This document shows, in pieces, positions 51,872-59,766 of a DNA stretch of 64,000 bases. The number at the start of each line of letters is the position of its first letter. The first letter of the stretch is position 1. Position numbers and translations under genes: made by a program. The notes below the pieces were generated by a model. It made no database searches. It was not told the DNA's origin and saw only the letters and a list, made by a program, of their open reading frames with translations. Source of the DNA: a virus. The stretch spans positions 55,742 to 119,741 of the IMG/VR virus record IMGVR_UViG_3300013132_005385; one strand, written 5' to 3'.

Positions 51872-52351
51872 TTATTCCGCGTCTTTAGACCTCTTTTTCT
51901 TCTCGTAATAGTTTTTCTTTGGCTTAGAAGTACCCTTTTTATCTGCAGGTTTTTCTTGCGAAGCCCGAGTTTCTTTTTTCTTTGGTCTTCCTTTGGACTT
52001 TTTTTCTGCCTTTTTAGGCTCCTCAGCTATTACTGATTTCTCCTCTTTTAATTCTGGCTCTGAAATACTGGCTGGTCCTGGAACCTGTGCATCCTCCTTT
52101 TGTGGTTCTTGCTGACAAGATTCGTTATGTAAAACCTCCCACCCTGAATCCTTACACGAATTATTTCCACATTCACAATCGCAGTCTGTATATACATCCT
52201 GTACTTTGGAATCGCTCTCATGCAGTTCAAATGGAACTACCTCCTGTGGAAGATCTGGTTCTATGGGATCGAGCTCGTGAACCACCAAAGTTTGATTTTT
52301 ACCGAATTTGGAAATTAAAAAATCTTTTAGCTTCTTGAAAAATTGAATCAT
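51872..52351 (-). CDS. Low-complexity protein with acidic Cys cluster and basic AT-hook-like tail
   Basis: A 159-residue protein. The N-terminus is basic and amphipathic (MIQFFKKLKDFLISKF). The middle has DCDCECGNNSC, a cysteine cluster. The C-terminal third is Lys/Pro rich with KGRPKKK, an AT-hook-like DNA-binding element. It could bind DNA or act as an internal head protein. No family is recognised. It is a single gene with its own terminator. Confidence 0.6.
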   Translation of the reverse strand: MIQFFKKLKDFLISKFGKNQTLVVHELDPIEPDLPQEVVPFELHESDSKVQDVYTDCDCECGNNSCKDSGWEVLHNESCQQEPQKEDAQVPGPASISEPELKEEKSVIAEEPKKAEKKSKGRPKKKETRASQEKPADKKGTSKPKKNYYEKKKRSKDAE

Positions 52352-52421
52352 TGTTTTTTATTTATTTTATGTCAGAACGAAATAAAAGTTCCGAAATTTG
52401 ACTAATTATATATCTTTACCA

Positions 52422-52934
52422 TCACAGCATATCACCTAAGCCGATCAGCATATCGCAAGATAATCCGCTCCTGTCCCTTAAATTAACCTCCGTTGAAATA
52501 TATCTTCCCCCGAATTCGAGTATCAGCCTGATGTGGGGCCTAACAGAAAAACCGGAAGCTGACTTGGTAACTTTCACTGCAGAAACCTCGGGGTGTTTTT
52601 TGGAGTACTCTTCGGTGAGCCTCGCTTCGAGATTCTTTAGATCCACTTTCGAAATATCTCTAGGAACATCTATCTTATCAAGTTCCTTATATGATTCAAT
52701 TAGCTCTGGGCTTAATCCTAGTTTTTCCGCAATTTCAAGATCTATGCTGGAGCTTTTAGCCCCGGTATCAAATTTAGCAGATACCTTGATTCTTTTACCA
52801 TCTCTTATTATGTTGATAGGATGGACTCCATAATATATTTTGGACTTAGATGAATAGTGGTAATTTATTTCTATCTCGCCCGATAAGGTATTGTTTACGT
52901 TTGACCCTTTTGATCCAATTGACATTCTAGACAA
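52422..52934 (-). CDS. Retropepsin-like aspartic protease domain protein (RimK-linked type)
   Basis: A 170-residue protein. VSAKFDTGAKSSSID is the D-T-G active site segment, FSVRPHIRL and a LRDRSGLSCDMLIG end match the order of motifs in the family of retropepsin-like proteases first annotated as ATP-dependent zinc proteases (PF05618). Such proteins often accompany ATP-grasp ligases of the RimK type; a fragment of an ATP-grasp-like gene lies at 60362. It overlaps RNase HII by 8 bases. Confidence 0.65.
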   Translation of the reverse strand: MSRMSIGSKGSNVNNTLSGEIEINYHYSSKSKIYYGVHPINIIRDGKRIKVSAKFDTGAKSSSIDLEIAEKLGLSPELIESYKELDKIDVPRDISKVDLKNLEARLTEEYSKKHPEVSAVKVTKSASGFSVRPHIRLILEFGGRYISTEVNLRDRSGLSCDMLIGLGDML

Positions 52935-53514
52935 TATATTTTTTCAGAAATGATCTTCTGTGATATGGAGTAAGACCGTGTTTTATTACAGATTCTATAT
53001 GGCCAGCAGAAAAATATCCAGCATTAGATTCCCATCCGTAGTTGGTATATTCCAGAGAAAGCTCCTGCATTAGTGTATCCCTATATGTCTTGGCAATAAT
53101 AGAAGCAGCTGCTATTTCTTGGTATGTGTCGTCTCCTTTAACAACCAATTCATATGGAATCCCATTGGATTGGTTGCGCCATTGATTCCCGTCCACTAAT
53201 AAAAGATCCATAGGCTGTCCTATGACGCATTTATTCATGGCTTCCATGGTTGCATTAAGGATATTGATTTCGTCAATCCTAGGAGCCTCTATTTGAGCTA
53301 TACGGAAGAATATGGAATTCTCCATGATTAGCTTGGAAGCCTCTATTCTTTTATTTTCTGAAAGCTTCTTGGAGTCCTTTAATAGAGGACTAGAAAATCC
53401 GGGATTAAGTATAACACAAGCAGCAACAACAGGTCCTGCAACGCTACCCCTACCAACTTCGTCTACCCCTCCAACTAATTTACCCTGTTCAGATAATGGA
53501 TGTCTTTTCAGCAT
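52927..53514 (-). CDS. rnhB: Ribonuclease HII
   Basis: A 195-residue RNase HII. GVDEVGRGSVAGPVVAA carries the first two acidic ligands (D18, E19), LLVDGN the third, and DDTYQEIAAASIIAKTYRD the fourth; GWESNAGYFSAGH and HRRSF follow as in cellular enzymes. It cuts RNA in RNA-DNA hybrids, including single ribonucleotides. The size is typical. It overlaps the deoxynucleotidase gene by 26 bases. Confidence 0.92.
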   Translation of the reverse strand: MLKRHPLSEQGKLVGGVDEVGRGSVAGPVVAACVILNPGFSSPLLKDSKKLSENKRIEASKLIMENSIFFRIAQIEAPRIDEINILNATMEAMNKCVIGQPMDLLLVDGNQWRNQSNGIPYELVVKGDDTYQEIAAASIIAKTYRDTLMQELSLEYTNYGWESNAGYFSAGHIESVIKHGLTPYHRRSFLKKYIV

Positions 53515-53992
53515 GTTTTTTCATTAAGTAATCGCGTACTGCTTTCCAGCCCGGGAATTTTGATGTTCCAAAGTGAATATGCTCACCTTGAAAATCTCCA
53601 ACTCCGTTAGCGGTTCTATCGTCTATAAGATAATCACCTCTTAAAAGGCCCTTGTTTGATGATAGAATCAATTTCCTTTTGAACCTTTTATCAAAGTGCT
53701 TTCCTATCCATTCCCTTTTTTCTGTCCAAGCATAAACGTTTGACCAAGGAGCGGTTGAAAGGAAGTAGATCTCATATTTATCCTCCAAATCATGAATGGA
53801 CTCAAGAGCTCCTGAAATTGGTTCTAAACTGGCAAAAAGACCTTTAGAAGCAATTGCTGTTGCCTCTGGAATTCCTGCTGAAATCATTGCTCCGATTCTT
53901 CCATCGAAATCACACACGACTCCATCCATATCTATGAATAGGATCGGACCCTTAGAAGGGATATTTGTTCTAAAATCTGATGACTTTCTCAT
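53489..53992 (-). CDS. 5'(3')-deoxyribonucleotidase-like HAD phosphatase
   Basis: A 167-residue protein from ATG 53992 (MRKSSDFRTN), which directly follows the upstream stop; the longer frame would overlap that gene by 38 bases. LFIDMDGVVCDFDGR is the HAD motif I (D-x-D). FLSTAPWSN is motif II, KRKLIL supplies the Lys, and GDYLIDDR is motif III. NT5C-type enzymes remove phosphate from deoxynucleoside monophosphates. It could balance dNTP pools or remove unwanted dNMPs. Confidence 0.8.
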   Translation of the reverse strand: MRKSSDFRTNIPSKGPILFIDMDGVVCDFDGRIGAMISAGIPEATAIASKGLFASLEPISGALESIHDLEDKYEIYFLSTAPWSNVYAWTEKREWIGKHFDKRFKRKLILSSNKGLLRGDYLIDDRTANGVGDFQGEHIHFGTSKFPGWKAVRDYLMKKHAEKTSII

Positions 53993-53993
53993 A

Positions 53994-54650
53994 TTACCAA
54001 AATGTTCTGTAGCCGTTTGGTTCCTGGCCACAATTTTTTCTAAAGTTATTTAATAAGCCGAGTATGTTTTGAGCTCCTGCGGGATTTGCTGAATGCACCG
54101 TAAACTGACACATCTTAAGATCGTTGTCCATACAATATTCAACAAGCCATTTAGCGCAGTCATATCCAGTTCTTTCCCCCATATCAATTCTTTCCGGAGT
54201 GTAGTACCATTCTTCGAATTCCAGACTATAATGCTCATCAGCCAAATCATGGTCAAATGAAATGAGACTTGGAAGTCCGTTTTCCTTAATGTATGCCACA
54301 AAATCATTATAGCTTCTGACTATGGTCCAGGGCTCGTGATCCGATGGATTATTCTGTGGAATTCTTACATCGTCCAGATATAGACACTTTTTCATAGGAA
54401 CATATAATGATTCATCAGCCTGCATTTTTCTATGCGTTGATGTCCAAACCACCATTTCCTCATCTTCCTCTGCAGGATAAGCAAACAGCATTTTATCATC
54501 CCCGCTTCTGGCCACGGCTAACATTCCGCATCCCTCACAAATCACCGAGGTGTATTGGTTCTTTTGTAGAGATTCAAATATCTCTCTTTCGTTTATGTCC
54601 GCTTTGGGAAATCCCATTTCCCTTGAGCATTCTGTACAGAAGTCTGCCAT
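53994..54650 (-). CDS. Zinc-site protein with cyclic-phosphate processing receiver-like (cREC) domain
   Basis: A 218-residue protein. The N-terminal 50 residues hold two cysteine pairs (CTEC and CEGC) likely to bind zinc. The C-terminal half, starting KKCLYLDDVRIPQ, then WTIVRSYNDFVAYI, SLISFDHDLAD and TGYDCAKWLVEY, fits the receiver-like domain predicted to process cyclic phosphates on RNA ends. This would suit RNA repair after host tRNA or mRNA cleavage. The assignment is from motif reading. Confidence 0.65.
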   Translation of the reverse strand: MADFCTECSREMGFPKADINEREIFESLQKNQYTSVICEGCGMLAVARSGDDKMLFAYPAEEDEEMVVWTSTHRKMQADESLYVPMKKCLYLDDVRIPQNNPSDHEPWTIVRSYNDFVAYIKENGLPSLISFDHDLADEHYSLEFEEWYYTPERIDMGERTGYDCAKWLVEYCMDNDLKMCQFTVHSANPAGAQNILGLLNNFRKNCGQEPNGYRTFW

Positions 54651-54691
54651 ATGAATTTATTTTTTGCAAGAGTAATGAATTCTCGCTTTAT

Positions 54692-55498
54692 TTAAAAATT
54701 TTTCTTTGCCTTAAGAAGAACTTTTTCGTGCTTAAATGCGTGAAGAGAACAGATGTGCATTGTTAGCATTCCCGGTTTAACGTGACCCCAAGTCTCCTGA
54801 TCTCTTTCCTTTAAATGCCCAAGAAGCCAAAGAAGCTTTCTAGCGCAGAGATAAATGTCATCTCTAAAATGTCTAAAGTAATCACATGACCTGATATAAT
54901 AAACCACATGTATCCAATCAAATCTTCGGATAAAGTGATAGCCTATCGTGCAAGGAACCCTTTCTTTATGTACAACTCCGGTGTCTTCGGGAAACCATAT
55001 GGGAAGGAAAGCCTGTCTAGTGAACGGCTCTTTCTCCATAAGATCAACCACATCCATGAAATCACCATACTTAAATCTTACACCCTCGAGTTCTCTCTTA
55101 TCTCTCCATGATTCGGAATCAAGTTCTCCATATTTAGACCAGATCCTTTCTGGATACGTGTGGGAGAATTTTGTGACGCCGCCAAATTCTGCGTTATTCT
55201 TCTGTGCGTAAGGCCACCTCTGATGTGATGGAGGGGGATTCAAAGGGATTTCTCCAACCCTCTCCTCGAAATGCTCATCTGCCCATGTAGCATTAGGCTT
55301 GATCTGATCCCTGAGAGTATCAAGATCTGGGCTAACCTGACAGGTAAATGAATGGTTAAGAATCTCTATCATGGCAAATCGATCATCCTGCTTGATGTCT
55401 TTACCCTGCCATTTTTCCGTGTGTACCTCGTAACAGGTGTCATGCATTTTTTCGGATGTCCAGTCTATTACATCCTTAAAATTTCCAAATGCTTTCAT
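54692..55498 (-). CDS. Thymidylate synthase-fold enzyme (TS or dCMP hydroxymethylase-like)
   Basis: A 268-residue protein. QAFLPIWFPED and RVPCTIGYHFIRR (Cys near residue 184) match the catalytic region of the thymidylate synthase/dCMP hydroxymethylase superfamily; HVVYYIRSCDYFRHFRDDIYL parallels the RS-D-x-x-x-G-x-P-x-N segment. The usual His after the Cys (P-C-H) is a Thr here. It might make dTMP or a 5-substituted dCMP/dUMP, so modified DNA is a possibility. It lies beside other nucleotide enzymes. Confidence 0.6.
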   Translation of the reverse strand: MKAFGNFKDVIDWTSEKMHDTCYEVHTEKWQGKDIKQDDRFAMIEILNHSFTCQVSPDLDTLRDQIKPNATWADEHFEERVGEIPLNPPPSHQRWPYAQKNNAEFGGVTKFSHTYPERIWSKYGELDSESWRDKRELEGVRFKYGDFMDVVDLMEKEPFTRQAFLPIWFPEDTGVVHKERVPCTIGYHFIRRFDWIHVVYYIRSCDYFRHFRDDIYLCARKLLWLLGHLKERDQETWGHVKPGMLTMHICSLHAFKHEKVLLKAKKNF

Positions 55499-55500
55499 GT

Positions 55501-56559
55501 TTATTTATTAAATCTTTCGAATGAATTTCTAGTGATCACGTTCCATTCCACCTTACCTACGAATTCTCCAAGAGTTGCAGTGTCAGTGTAACTCATTGTG
55601 GATTTTAGATAATGAGTGAAATTTTCTGTCCATCCGGAAAGGGTATACTCGACCTGTTGTATTTTTGAAATACCTTCCGATGTTTTTACTTCTTTCTTTC
55701 CTAAAGACATTTGCACCTCTTTCGTTGACATTCCCCTGAACTTTTTGTAGAATTTTCTTCCGAGACCAAATTCATTTGAGACCTTTTCTGAATACTGATC
55801 AACTTTTTCACCTGGCTCAGTCCATGAATTATATTTAATATTCTCTTCGAAAGTTTCGCCTGCGCTTTCCAATGCTTTATTAAAAATACTTCCTAGCATA
55901 ACATAATCTGCTCCCAGCGCCAAAGCTTTTATTATATCGGAGTATTTTTTGAATCCCCCATCTGCAACAATTTTAGCGTTTAGATTTCTTTCCATTTGTA
56001 TTGCTGCAGATTCTATAATTAAAGATGCCATTGGATATCCAACCCCCGTTTGCACAGTGGTTAAACATCCCCCTCCATTTCCTATCCCCATTCTAACATA
56101 GTCTGCTCCTGCCTGTGCCATAGCAAGATATGTCAGGGGATGAGCACAGTTACCGGCCATAAGAACCATATCATCTCCATAAATAGTTTTTGCCGCAGCC
56201 ACAGAGTCGATTAAATCCCTCATGTGTCCGTTTGCGATGTCTATAAGAACATAGAATTTACCGGAGTTGTTAATTATATTGTCTATAAAAAGGCTTTTAA
56301 AATCTTCCAGCCCATACGCAATCCATACTTTGGGATCATATGAGACATCCTTCTCTGTATATGAAGATTTTCTGGGTATTATCGAGTAAATACCCGAGTC
56401 ATTAAAAATATTGAAATTTTCTGGTGATACCACCGAATCCATAGGAGCCGTAAACAACGGCAGCATTTTCATTTGGTCGTATGGATCAACAAGGGATCTG
56501 GATCTGATGTCCGAAATAATACACGGTTCTATTAGGACATCATCAAAGTCTAGTAGCAT
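55501..56559 (-). CDS. IMP dehydrogenase/GMP reductase family enzyme
   Basis: A 352-residue TIM barrel without the CBS pair of cellular IMPDH, so closer in layout to GMP reductase. FDDVLIEPC and PLFTAPMDSV open the barrel; GIGNGGGCLTTVQTGVGYP is the catalytic Cys loop (Cys near 165); VADGGFKKYSDIIKAL and ADYVMLGSIF bind the phosphate; KFYKKFRGMST follows. It would adjust guanine nucleotide supply, in line with the guanylate kinase at 9933. IMPDH versus GMPR activity cannot be settled by eye. Confidence 0.85.
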   Translation of the reverse strand: MLLDFDDVLIEPCIISDIRSRSLVDPYDQMKMLPLFTAPMDSVVSPENFNIFNDSGIYSIIPRKSSYTEKDVSYDPKVWIAYGLEDFKSLFIDNIINNSGKFYVLIDIANGHMRDLIDSVAAAKTIYGDDMVLMAGNCAHPLTYLAMAQAGADYVRMGIGNGGGCLTTVQTGVGYPMASLIIESAAIQMERNLNAKIVADGGFKKYSDIIKALALGADYVMLGSIFNKALESAGETFEENIKYNSWTEPGEKVDQYSEKVSNEFGLGRKFYKKFRGMSTKEVQMSLGKKEVKTSEGISKIQQVEYTLSGWTENFTHYLKSTMSYTDTATLGEFVGKVEWNVITRNSFERFNK

Positions 56560-56609
56560 GAAATAAGATTTTATCTCTTATATCACAATAACACGTAAGT
56601 TTTCTTTAA

Positions 56610-57149
56610 TTAAAGCAGGAATGAGAGTATTTTTTCTTTTATCCCAGACTGTTTTATGCCCTCATTAGATCTTGGGGTGTAGACAAAGTTTTCCAGTCCC
56701 CATGTAAATCCACGCTGATCTGTTTTTATTCTCATATCCAGATCATCAACAGAAACCCATTTTTCTATTGGTGAATTATCGGAAAGCCATTTAGTAATCT
56801 CAAAGGATCTGGATTGTTCTAGATCCCATTTTGGATCATATTGAAAACCAGCCGGGGATAAAACATCTATTGTAGTGAATCCTATTGGCTTTTTGGATAC
56901 CCCATTAGCTTCGTATACCCTTCCCATTTCTTCTAAATTACAGTGCCATCTCCAATCCGAAGAAACCACTATCTCCGCTCCAGACTGGTCCAGAATATCA
57001 TTTAGCACGCCAACTGCTTTTCTATTAAAATTGTCAAATTGGTTTTCTATGGGAGCTCCTGGTATTCTATATCCTTTCTTTTTGAACCTTCCTCCTGCCT
57101 CTGACAAAAGACAGATCACTCCATCATGATCTAAAAATATGATTTTCAT
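56610..57149 (-). CDS. HAD-like hydrolase of the Swiss Army Knife RNA repair type
   Basis: A 179-residue protein. IIFLDHDGVICLL is HAD motif I. IVVSSDWRWHC is motif II, with a WR pair common in the HAD domain associated with Swiss Army Knife RNA repair proteins. WVSVDDLDMRI corresponds to motif III. It might act on phosphorylated RNA ends or nucleotides. The start overlaps the metallophosphoesterase stop by a base. With the cREC-like protein at 53994 it hints at RNA-end processing. Confidence 0.65.
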   Translation of the reverse strand: MKIIFLDHDGVICLLSEAGGRFKKKGYRIPGAPIENQFDNFNRKAVGVLNDILDQSGAEIVVSSDWRWHCNLEEMGRVYEANGVSKKPIGFTTIDVLSPAGFQYDPKWDLEQSRSFEITKWLSDNSPIEKWVSVDDLDMRIKTDQRGFTWGLENFVYTPRSNEGIKQSGIKEKILSFLL

Positions 57150-57922
57150 TATTTACGAGATTTTTTTTCAAATGTAGAGGGATTATATTTATATATTGTC
57201 CATTCGCTGCCGTCAAACTCAAGACTGGTAAGGTTTTCTATCCAGTCTCCGGAATTCATATAAAAAACTTTACCTTCGTCGTTTCGATACTCTCTAATGC
57301 ATGGCTGATGAATATGTCCATTTATAACATAATCATATCCCTGTCTTATCGCATGTCTGCAAGACATTTCCTCAAAATCACTCACATAAACTATCGCTTT
57401 CTTAACAGAGTCTTTGACCTTTTTACTTAGCGAATATGGTTTTCTTCCCATAAACTTTAGTATTATATTGACCCATCTGTTGATCCTTATTAGAAAATCG
57501 TATGCAGATCCACCTATCACTGCTAAGCTTTTACCAAGTTTTCCCTGCATCGAAAGATCGAAAATATCTCCATGAAAAAACCAGTATTTTTTATCGTCTA
57601 TGGTCAAAACAAGCTTATCTAATTTATGAAGATTCAAAACACTTATCTCCTCAAAATTTCTCATAAAATCGTCATGATTTCCCGTGAGATAGTAGACAGT
57701 GGTGCCTTTTTTAATAAGGGTAAGAACATTCCTAACAAATTCAACGTGCGATGATGGGAAGTATTTTTTATTGAAGACATATCCATCGAATATGTCTCCG
57801 TTAAGAATTAGTATTTTAGGCTTGATTGATTTTATATAGTGATTTAACTCCTCTGCATGGCATCCATAGCTGCCCAGGTGCACATCTGATATAACTACTA
57901 TTTCAAGTTCTCTCTTTTCCAT
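57149..57922 (-). CDS. LpxH-like metallophosphoesterase
   Basis: A 257-residue calcineurin-like phosphoesterase. Motifs are VISDVHLGSYGCH, LNGDIFDGY, LTGNHDDFM, FFHGDIFD and VINGHIHQP, as in the LpxH/UDP-2,3-diacylglucosamine diphosphatase group. The gene overlaps the glycosyltransferase gene by a base, and such pairs are found in Bacteroidota chromosomes, so an envelope lipid role is likely. It may modify lipid A or a related glycolipid of the infected cell. Confidence 0.75.
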   Translation of the reverse strand: MEKRELEIVVISDVHLGSYGCHAEELNHYIKSIKPKILILNGDIFDGYVFNKKYFPSSHVEFVRNVLTLIKKGTTVYYLTGNHDDFMRNFEEISVLNLHKLDKLVLTIDDKKYWFFHGDIFDLSMQGKLGKSLAVIGGSAYDFLIRINRWVNIILKFMGRKPYSLSKKVKDSVKKAIVYVSDFEEMSCRHAIRQGYDYVINGHIHQPCIREYRNDEGKVFYMNSGDWIENLTSLEFDGSEWTIYKYNPSTFEKKSRK

Positions 57923-58929
57923 TATTTAAAATTTAATATTTTAGCAGATATATCCCGCATCTCGTCTATATAATTGAGCTTAACTGAATAATCATTCTCG
58001 AAAAAATCATCGAATAATTGTACATCAAAAAAATCAGCGGACAGAACGCCAAACTTAGACAGAGTTTTAGTGTTGTATATTTGCTCTATTTGATTTTTTA
58101 TGGGCATAACCAACAATTTTTTACCGAGAAATAAACACTCGGAAGTTGTTTGGAATCCAGTGTGACATATGACTCCTCTACATTTTATTAATTTCTCGGT
58201 GAATGCTAATCTATCTATAGGTCTCAGAGAAACATTCTCAAAATCTGAGGGATCTTTTATTTGACTATGAAATATGTAGAATTTTTGATGAGGAAATAAT
58301 GTGAAGAATTTAACCTGATCCTCAACAGAGATAGAACTCAGATAGCACAGATAAAAGTCATCTTTGGGTAGGTTTACTATTCTAATCGAGCTTCTAATTA
58401 TTGGAAAAAAATCATTTTCGTTTTCCTTTAAATAGTCAAATGCTATGTAATCGCTGACCGGACACACAAACTTTGTGACCATTTTATTTGAGAAAAAATT
58501 AGGCGAAAGATTCTTTAGAAACCTTTTATTTGATAAAAATTTATATTGATTGCTTATTCCTAGAACCCTTTTTCTCCTGAATATCCCTGCCCAACAGGTA
58601 ACGGGTTCGAAATCCGAAATCACTATATCATATTTTCTCGCATCCACCGAAAGGGATGATCTTATAAGTCCTATAATATTAATGTTTCTAATGGTTTTAA
58701 GAATTGATATTCCGCCATCGCTAACATCTAAGCTTAGTCCTTCAAATTTATATTTAATATTTAGATCACCAAAATCTATTTGGGAGAAAGTTCCCGACAG
58801 ACACACATCTATTGATTCTATCTGATCTGAATGGTTCTTTTCCAGGTATTTTATTATTTCCTTGGATCTAGTTAGATGCCCATTCCCCGTGCATTGTATG
58901 CCATATAATATTTTAAGCTTCTTTTTCAT
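57922..58929 (-). CDS. Glycosyltransferase (GT-B, MurG/UGT-like)
   Basis: A 335-residue protein. YGIQCTGNGHLTRSKEI is the N-terminal G-x-G-H-x-x-R motif of processive GT-B enzymes. The C-terminal domain shows GVICHTGFQTTSECLFLGKK and MPIKNQIEQIYN, the nucleotide-sugar binding region of that group. It should add a sugar to a lipid or glycan of the host envelope. It is coupled to the LpxH-like gene. Base composition looks like its neighbours, so the transfer, if from a host, is not recent. Confidence 0.75.
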   Translation of the reverse strand: MKKKLKILYGIQCTGNGHLTRSKEIIKYLEKNHSDQIESIDVCLSGTFSQIDFGDLNIKYKFEGLSLDVSDGGISILKTIRNINIIGLIRSSLSVDARKYDIVISDFEPVTCWAGIFRRKRVLGISNQYKFLSNKRFLKNLSPNFFSNKMVTKFVCPVSDYIAFDYLKENENDFFPIIRSSIRIVNLPKDDFYLCYLSSISVEDQVKFFTLFPHQKFYIFHSQIKDPSDFENVSLRPIDRLAFTEKLIKCRGVICHTGFQTTSECLFLGKKLLVMPIKNQIEQIYNTKTLSKFGVLSADFFDVQLFDDFFENDYSVKLNYIDEMRDISAKILNFK

Positions 58930-58941
58930 AGCAAAAATCTC

Positions 58942-59025
58942 TTAGCGGAGATTCTGAATTTTAACCAATCCTTTGCTTGATTTCCAGATGTGATCTGCCC
59001 ACATTTGTCTTTTGATTTTTACCAT
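58942..59025 (-). CDS. Possible 27-residue basic peptide
   Basis: ATG at 59023-59025 opens 27 codons (MVKIKRQMWADHIWKSSKG, then eight more residues) that end 12 bases before the glycosyltransferase start. The peptide is basic with two Trp. There is no independent evidence of translation. It fills most of a gap of about 175 bases that otherwise has only a terminator. Confidence 0.3.
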   Translation of the reverse strand: MVKIKRQMWADHIWKSSKGLVKIQNLR

Positions 59026-59070
59026 AGAAATTAATTTAGTTTCGCTTCCAAAATAATTTGAATCTAAACT

Positions 59071-59099
59071 AAAAACCTCAGATAAAATCTGAGGTTTTT
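59071..59099. terminator. Rho-independent terminator
   Basis: A 13 bp perfect stem (AAAAACCTCAGAT/ATCTGAGGTTTTT, loop of 3) follows the stop of the gene at 59106 on the minus strand. Confidence 0.85.
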
Positions 59100-59105
59100 T
59101 ATTGC

Positions 59106-59384
59106 TTAAAGGCTCCAAGCTGGATTGGCTATAACCAATTTACCATTTTCTATTCTTGGGATTCTTCCCGTGTCATATGGGTCTGCATATTCGATATCAT
59201 CCTGGTAGAACTTCTGTCCATCAAACATGATGTAATTGGACTCATCCTTACCTCTGTGGCTCCACCCTTGTCCTCTTAGAGAATCGTGAGTTGCGTCATC
59301 GACAGTTGGTTTTCCGAATATCCTGTTCCAGAAGCTTTCGTTGGTGTTCTGGACAAATGATTCATATTCGTAAAGATGCTTCAT
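59106..59384 (-). CDS. Small unknown late protein
   Basis: A 92-residue protein. The N-terminus (KHLYEYESFVQNTNESFW) resembles short phage head or core proteins that begin with an E-x-F-V-x-E stretch, but I cannot place it. The C-terminus is IENGKLVIANPAWSL. It has a TATATA promoter and its own terminator. Confidence 0.6.
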   Translation of the reverse strand: MKHLYEYESFVQNTNESFWNRIFGKPTVDDATHDSLRGQGWSHRGKDESNYIMFDGQKFYQDDIEYADPYDTGRIPRIENGKLVIANPAWSL

Positions 59385-59400
59385 GATGATAATTTTTATC

Positions 59401-59406
59401 TATATA
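59401..59406 (-). promoter_or_regulatory. Late promoter (TATATA)
   Basis: GAGATATATAGATAAAAA lies about 17 nt before the ATG at 59384, directly after the first tRNA. Confidence 0.6.
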
Positions 59407-59425
59407 TCTCATGAGTTCTGAAATG

Positions 59426-59499
59426 TACTCCCTATGGGATTCGAACCCACACCTTGTAGTTTTTGAAACTACTGCCTCTACCAATTGGGCTAAGAGATC
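59426..59499 (-). tRNA. tRNA with anticodon CAA (Leu by codon), class I variable arm
   Basis: Cloverleaf: acceptor GATCTCT/AGGGAGT (one A-G mismatch), TA at 8-9, anticodon stem GTAGT/ACTAC with loop TTCAAAA, T-arm GTGGG-TTCGAAT-CCCAT, no encoded CCA. The variable region is only 5 nt (AAGGT), although bacterial tRNA-Leu has a long variable arm. Confidence 0.75.
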
Positions 59500-59507
59500 A
59501 AATATAG

Positions 59508-59581
59508 AGATTCTGGAGGGATTCGAACCCCCAACCCTCTGATCCGAAGTCAGATGCTCTAGTCCGTTGAGCTACAGAACC
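59508..59581 (-). tRNA. tRNA-Arg (TCG)
   Basis: Acceptor GGTTCTG/CAGAATC, anticodon stem TCTGA/TCAGA with loop CTTCGGA, T-arm GGGGG-TTCGAAT-CCCTC. CCA is not encoded. Confidence 0.88.
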
Positions 59582-59675
59582 ATGTCGGGCTTAGACACCA
59601 TCGCAGCCGCCTTAGTGCTTTGCCCTGTCTGAATGGATTGTGGCACGATGCGGCTTGACCCATTTCCATTCATTG
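59582..59675 (-). other. Structured spacer A in the tRNA array, candidate small RNA
   Basis: 94 bases between two tRNAs with no reading frame. AGCCGC (59605-59610) can pair with GCGGCT (59650-59655) and, inside, GTGC (59615-59618) with GCAC (59643-59646). It may be a processed stable RNA like T4 RNAs C and D, which also lie in a tRNA cluster, or just a processing spacer. Confidence 0.35.
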
Positions 59676-59763
59676 CGGAGAGAGCGGGATTCGAACCCGC
59701 GGCACCCTTTAGGGGTGCACACGCTTTCCAAGCGTGCTCCATAAGCCTCTCGGACATCTCTCC
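59676..59763 (-). tRNA. tRNA-Ser (GGA)
   Basis: Class II cloverleaf of 88 nt: acceptor GGAGAGA/CTCTCTCC region, anticodon stem CACGC/GCGTG with loop TTGGAAA, long variable arm with GCACCC/GGGTGC, T-loop TTCGAAT, discriminator G. Confidence 0.92.
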
Positions 59764-59766
59764 TTT

